Assembly (NCBI GenBank): GCA_039720395.1
Contig: CM077834.1
Span: forward strand, 4,112,607 to 4,176,606
Length of the DNA: 64,000 bases
Direction of reading: 5' to 3'
Source of the DNA: Liquidambar formosana
Taxonomy: Eukaryota > Streptophyta > Magnoliopsida > Saxifragales > Altingiaceae
Of this stretch, positions 59,539 through 64,000 are shown piece after piece (position 1 is the first letter of the stretch; every line of letters starts with the position of its first letter). Under the pieces are notes generated by a model. It searched no databases. It was not told where the DNA came from and saw only the letters and a program-made list of their open reading frames with translations. A program made the translations under genes and the position numbers.

Positions 59539-62500
59539 GACAAAAGAGAGAAACAAAGAAACAAAGAGATTTGTCTTATGTGTGTGTGTGCGTCTGTGTG
59601 TGTGAGAGATTAAAAAAATCTCTCCACTGATTTTTTTTATGTGTGTGTGTGTGCATCTGTGTGTGTGCGCGTGTGTGATAAAATTGGAGAGATTTTTTTG
59701 TGTGTGTGTGTGCGCCTGTGTGCGTACGTGTGTGTGTGCACGCGCGTGTGTGTAATAAAATTGGAGAGATTTTTTTTATTTGGTTCACACTTGTGTGTGT
59801 GCGTCTGTGTGTGAGAAACAGAGAGAGAGAGAAAAGGGAGAAAGAGAGATTTTTTTATGTTGCCTAATGAGACAAACTGAACCAATAGATTTTTGTATTT
59901 AATAATAGTATTTTATTTTCGCAGTGCTTTCAACCAGTCGTTCATAATATATAGTGAGCTATATTAAATATTTCACATCATTTTACATTAAAATAGTATT
60001 ATCTGTCAATTGAATTTTATTATTTTAAATGCATATTGTTACGTAAGATTGATAATCCTTTTAAATGCATATTGTTACATAAGATTAATAATGTAATATA
60101 GGTTTAATGCAATATATGACTGTTATGTTTTGCCTATTTTTTTTACTTTTTGTCTTCATATTTCTTCTATACTACCTATAAAAAGATGAATGTAAGAAAA
60201 ATTTTTGATTGGCTATTATACCCTTATTTTAAATTTTAAATACACAACTACCCACCCTTCTGCATATATAGGAAATATAACAATATGGAAACTATAATTC
60301 TAAAACACATACCTTAATATATTATAAAACACATACCTTAATATATAAAACACAAATAGGAATCCAAAGGAAACGGAAACTATACCTTAATATATTCTAA
60401 AACACATACCTTAATATATAAAACACAAATAGGAATTCAAAGGAAACGGAAATTATATATGGTACTGTTAGAAAAGCAATGATTATAATATATATATATA
60501 TGGTACTGTTAGAGAACTGCAAATTATAATATATAGCTGCCAAGACCCCATGGCCAACTCTTGCTATTCATCAAGCAACAAAAATCTGAAAAAACGAAAA
60601 GAGAGAGAAAGAGATGAGTGTGTGTGAGAAATGAGGTAGATAGAGAGAGAGAGAGAGGGACAAAGGAGAGAAACAGAGAAACAAAGAGATTTTTTTTATG
60701 TGTGTGTGTGCGCCTGTGTGTGTGTGTGAGAGAGATTCAAAAAAATCTCTCCACTGATTTTTTTATGTGTGTGTCTCTGTGCGTGCGTGTGTGTAATAAA
60801 ATTGGAGAGATCTTTTTGTGTGTGTGTGTGTGTGCATCTGTGTGCGTGCGTCTGTGTGCGTGCGCGCGCGCGTGTAATAAAATTTGAGATATTTTTTTTA
60901 TATGGTACTGTTTGAAAAGCAATAATTATAACATATATATGGTACTGTTAGAGAACTACAAATTATAATATATAGTTGCCAAGACCCTATGCCAACTCTT
61001 GCTATTCATCAAGCAACAAAAATCTGAAAAAACAAAAGAGAGAGAGAGAGAAGAGTGTGTGTGACAAATGAGGTAGATAAAGAGAGAGAGAGAGAGAGGG
61101 ACAAAAGAGAGAAACAAAGAAACAAAGAGATTTTTTTTTATGTGTGTGTGTGCGTCTGTGTGTGTGTGAAATTAAAAAAATCTCTCCACTAATTTTTTTA
61201 TATGTGTGTGTGTGCATCTGTGTGTGTGCGTGTGTGTAATAAAATTGGAGAGATATTTTTATGTGTGTGTGTGTGCATCTGTGTATGTGCGTGTGTGTGT
61301 GTGTGTGCGTGTGTGTAATAAAATGGGAGAGATTTTTTTTATTTGGTTCATACTTATGTGTGTGCGTCTGTGTGTGAGAAACAGACAGAGAGAGAGAAAA
61401 GAGAGAAAGAGAGATTTTTTTATGTTGCCCAATGAGACAAACTGAACCAATAGATTCTTGTATTTAATAATAGTCTTTTATTTTCGCAGTGCTTTCAAAT
61501 AGTCGTTCATAATATATAATGAGCTATGTTAAATATTTCACATCATTTTACATTAAAATAGTATTATCTGTCAATTGACTTTTATTATTTTAAATGTATA
61601 TTGTTACATAAGATTGATAATCCTTTTAAATGCATACTGTTACATAAGATTGATAATGCAATATAGGTTTAATGCAATATATGACTGTTATGTTTTGCCT
61701 ATTTTTTTTACTTTTTGTCTTCATATTTCTTCTATATTACCTATAAAAAGATGAATGTAAGAAAAACTTTTGATTGGCTAATATACCCTTATTTTAAATT
61801 TTAAATACACAACTACCCATCCTTCTGCATATATAGGAAATATAACAACATGGAAACTATAATTCTAAAACACATACCTTAATATATTATAAAACACATA
61901 CCTTAATATATAAAACACAAATAGGAATTCAAAAGAAATGGAAATTATATATGGTACTGTTAGAAAAGCAATGATTATAATATATATATATATGGTACTG
62001 TTAGGGAACTGCGAATTATAATATATAGCTGCCAAGACCCCATGGCCAACTCTTGCTATTCATCAAGCAACAAAAATCTGAAAAAACGAAAAGAGAGAGA
62101 GAGAGATGAGTGTGTGTGAGAAATGAGGTAGATAGAGAGAGAGAGAGGGACAAAAGAGAGAAACAGAGAAACAAAGAGATTTTTTTTATGTGTGTGTGTG
62201 CGTCTGTGTGTGTGTTTGTGAGAGATTCAAAAAAATCTCTCCACTGATTTTTTTATGTGTGTGTCTGTGTGCATTTGTGTGCGTGCGTGTGTGTAATAAA
62301 ATTGGAGAGATCTTTTTGTGTGTGTGTGTGTGTGTGCGTCTGTGTGCGTGCGTGCGTGTGTACACGCGCGCGTGTGTAATAAAATCGTAGATATTTTTTT
62401 ATATGGTACTGTTAGAAAAGCAATAATTATAATATATATATGGTACTGTTAGAGAACTGCAAATTATAATATATAGTTGCCAAGACCCCATGGCCAACTC

Positions 62501-63225
62501 TTGCTATTCATCAAGCTACAAAAATCTGAAAAAATGAAAAGAGAGAGAGAGATGAGTGTGTGTGACAAATGAGGTAGATAGAGAGAGAGAGAGAGAGAGG
62601 GACAAAAGAGAGAAACAGAGAAACAAAGAGATTTGTTTTATGTGTGTGTGGTGTCTGTGTGTGTAAGAGATTAAAAAAATCTCTCCACTGATTTTTTTAT
62701 GTGTGTGTGTGTGCATCTGTGTGCGTGCGTGTGCGTAATAAAATTGGAGAGATTTTTTTTTGTGTGTGTGTGTGTGCGTCTATGTGCGTGCGTGTGCGCG
62801 CGCGTGCGTGTGTGTAATAAAATTGGAGAGATTTTTTTTATTTGGTTCACACTTGTGTTTGTGCGTCTGTGTGTGAGAAACAGAGAGAGAGAAAATAGAG
62901 AAAGAGAGATTTTTTTATGTTGCCTAATGAGACAAACTGAACCAATAGGTTTTTGTATTTAATAATAGTATTTTATTTTCGCAGTGCTTTCATACAGTCG
63001 TTCATAATATATAGTGAGTTATGTCAAATATTTCACATCATTTTACATTAAAATAGTATTATCTGTCAATTGAATTTTATTATTTTGAATGCATATTATT
63101 ACGTAAGATTGATAATCCTTTTAAATGCATACTGTTACATAAGATTGATAATGCAATATAGGTTTAATGCAATATATGACTGTTTTGTTTTGCCTATTTT
63201 TTTTACTTTTTGTCTTCATATTTCT
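58597..63225. repeat. Higher-order tandem repeat, three 1.5-kb units
   Basis: Units start at 58597, 60166 and 61731 (lengths 1569, 1565 and about 1495 bp), each beginning with the Helitron 5' end and closing with GCCTATTTTTTTTACTTTTT. Each unit contains two sub-repeats of about 450 bp, starting at ATATGGTACTGTTAGAAAAG (near 58863/59326, 60456/60900 and 61948/62401). Each sub-repeat carries (GA)n, then several (GT)n/(GC)n blocks separated by ATAAAATTGGAGAGAT. Open frames here are Cys-Val-rich low complexity, not genes. Confidence 0.95.
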
Positions 63226-63898
63226 ATTCGAAAATGAATTGAATTTTTGGATTGTATTCGAAAAGCTGTTCAAAGTATCAAGGTACATTATTTCTTCCAA
63301 AATATTTTAATGCAGATGATCATTTTTTTATATGCAATGAAGGCTATTGATATTTCTCCTATTTGTAAATGGCATTTTTTTCCGCATACTGTTACATAAT
63401 AGGATTAATGCAATATAAAATTGTTACAATTTGCCTATCTTTTTACTTTTTGTCTTTATCTATAAAAGGCTGAATCTCCCTTATTTTTTTTTTATAAAAA
63501 AATACATATCTACCATCCCTTTAATTAAAATACATAGTTAACATTCTTATCATTACCAAATGAAAGTTAGATTTTAACTAAAACTCTTAACAAATAAAAA
63601 TTAGATTCTTACTCAAATTCTTTTTCCTAGAGCAACTATATATGAAGTTGCATGATAATATATATGAATATAAACTCTTTAAATATTCTGTTTTATGAAG
63701 GAAAAAAAAATTATGAATGTATATTTAAAGTGTTTTTAATTTTTCGTTGACAATTTTGATTATTAAAAAAAAAATGTACTTTTGAATTTTAAACTTTATC
63801 TTTTATGAAAAAAATATAAAATCTTTATTTATTTATTATTTTGTATAACTAATATTATTTAAAAATATTCACGTGCAACGCACGTGTGCAATATCTAG
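58597..63898 (+). mobile_element. Chimeric Helitron H6, 5302 bp
   Basis: Begins TCTATACTACCTATAAAAAG (H1-type 5' end) and ends with hairpin CACGTGCAACGCACGTG, then TGCAATATCTAG (H5-type 3' end). It sits between A58596 and T63899. In copy 1 the flanks are contiguous (A40704|T40705, ...CTATA|TTACCTATAAAAAGG), an exact empty site showing A|T insertion without target duplication. The body is three 1.5-kb repeats plus a unique 240-bp stretch and an H5-like tail. No Rep/helicase is present, so it must be moved in trans. Confidence 0.93.
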
Positions 63899-64000
63899 TT
63901 ACCTATAAAAAGGTGAATCTTAGAAAAACTTATGAATGACTAATATACCTTTATTTAAAATATAAAAAAAAATATCTATCATTCTTTTAATTGAAAGAGA
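63899..64000 (+). mobile_element. Interrupted H5 Helitron, continuing past the window
   Basis: TTACCTATAAAAAGGTGAATCTTAG and following bases match H5 from base 7 onward (40705...). This is the H5 counterpart of copy 2, separated from its first bases by H6. It shows that the duplication continues beyond the right edge. Confidence 0.85.

Noticed and set aside
59027..62962. Several open frames of 60-154 residues, rich in Cys-Val or Thr-His
   Set aside because: They are translations of (GT)n, (CA)n and (GA)n blocks in the Helitron array. They recur in each repeat unit and have no domain-like composition.

Overview
This window is nuclear DNA from a flowering plant, most likely a eudicot. It is AT-rich, its genes have GT-AG introns, and its gene families are plant ones: a GH17 beta-1,3-glucanase with an X8 domain, SUMO, S-domain (G-type lectin) receptor kinases, and a GH9 endoglucanase. 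Most of the window is transposon-derived: Helitrons, Mutator-like (MULE) and hAT elements, MITEs and a Ty1/copia element. I assign no species.

Layout. 0.8-2.3 kb: a GH17 gene on the minus strand, with no final exon visible. 2.85-4.65 kb: a 1.3-kb MULE nested in an older inverted-repeat element. 6.4-9.0 kb: a foldback MITE, a 70-bp tandem duplication and a 1.2-kb hAT element. 9.0-11.8 kb: no gene seen. 11.8-18.2 kb: a copia element on the minus strand with 99% identical LTRs but no visible gag or integrase, a disabled RT-RNase H remnant and large tandem arrays. 18.6-19.0 kb: a foldback MULE-MITE. 19.5-25.7 kb: a Helitron cluster. Within it, at 20.85 kb, lies a degraded SUMO-like first exon and intron. 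27.1-30.9 kb: a complete three-exon SUMO gene. 36.6-40.3 kb: S-domain receptor kinase copy 1, frameshifted. 42.1-43.5 kb: a second large MULE. 43.8-44.5 kb: only the 3' exon of a GH9 endoglucanase. 45.2-58.6 kb: a second copy of the SUMO-to-kinase segment, with SUMO exons 2-3 only and an intact receptor kinase. 58.6-63.9 kb: a 5.3-kb Helitron holding a three-fold 1.5-kb higher-order repeat. The window then runs into another Helitron.

The main structural reading is one tandem duplication of about 16.5 kb. Its breakpoints lie in SUMO intron 1 and inside the GH9 gene. This explains why copy 2 lacks SUMO exon 1 and why the GH9 gene between the copies lacks its 5' exons. It predicts the complete GH9 gene just beyond the right edge. 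The two copies also act as empty-site controls for each other: they show exact insertion of two hAT elements and one Helitron in copy 2.

The genes do not form a pathway. SUMO is a protein modifier, the receptor kinases are plasma-membrane surveillance-type receptors, and GH17 and GH9 are cell-wall hydrolases. Exon boundaries were placed by reading splice sites and conserved protein motifs by eye. Nothing was checked by alignment or database search.
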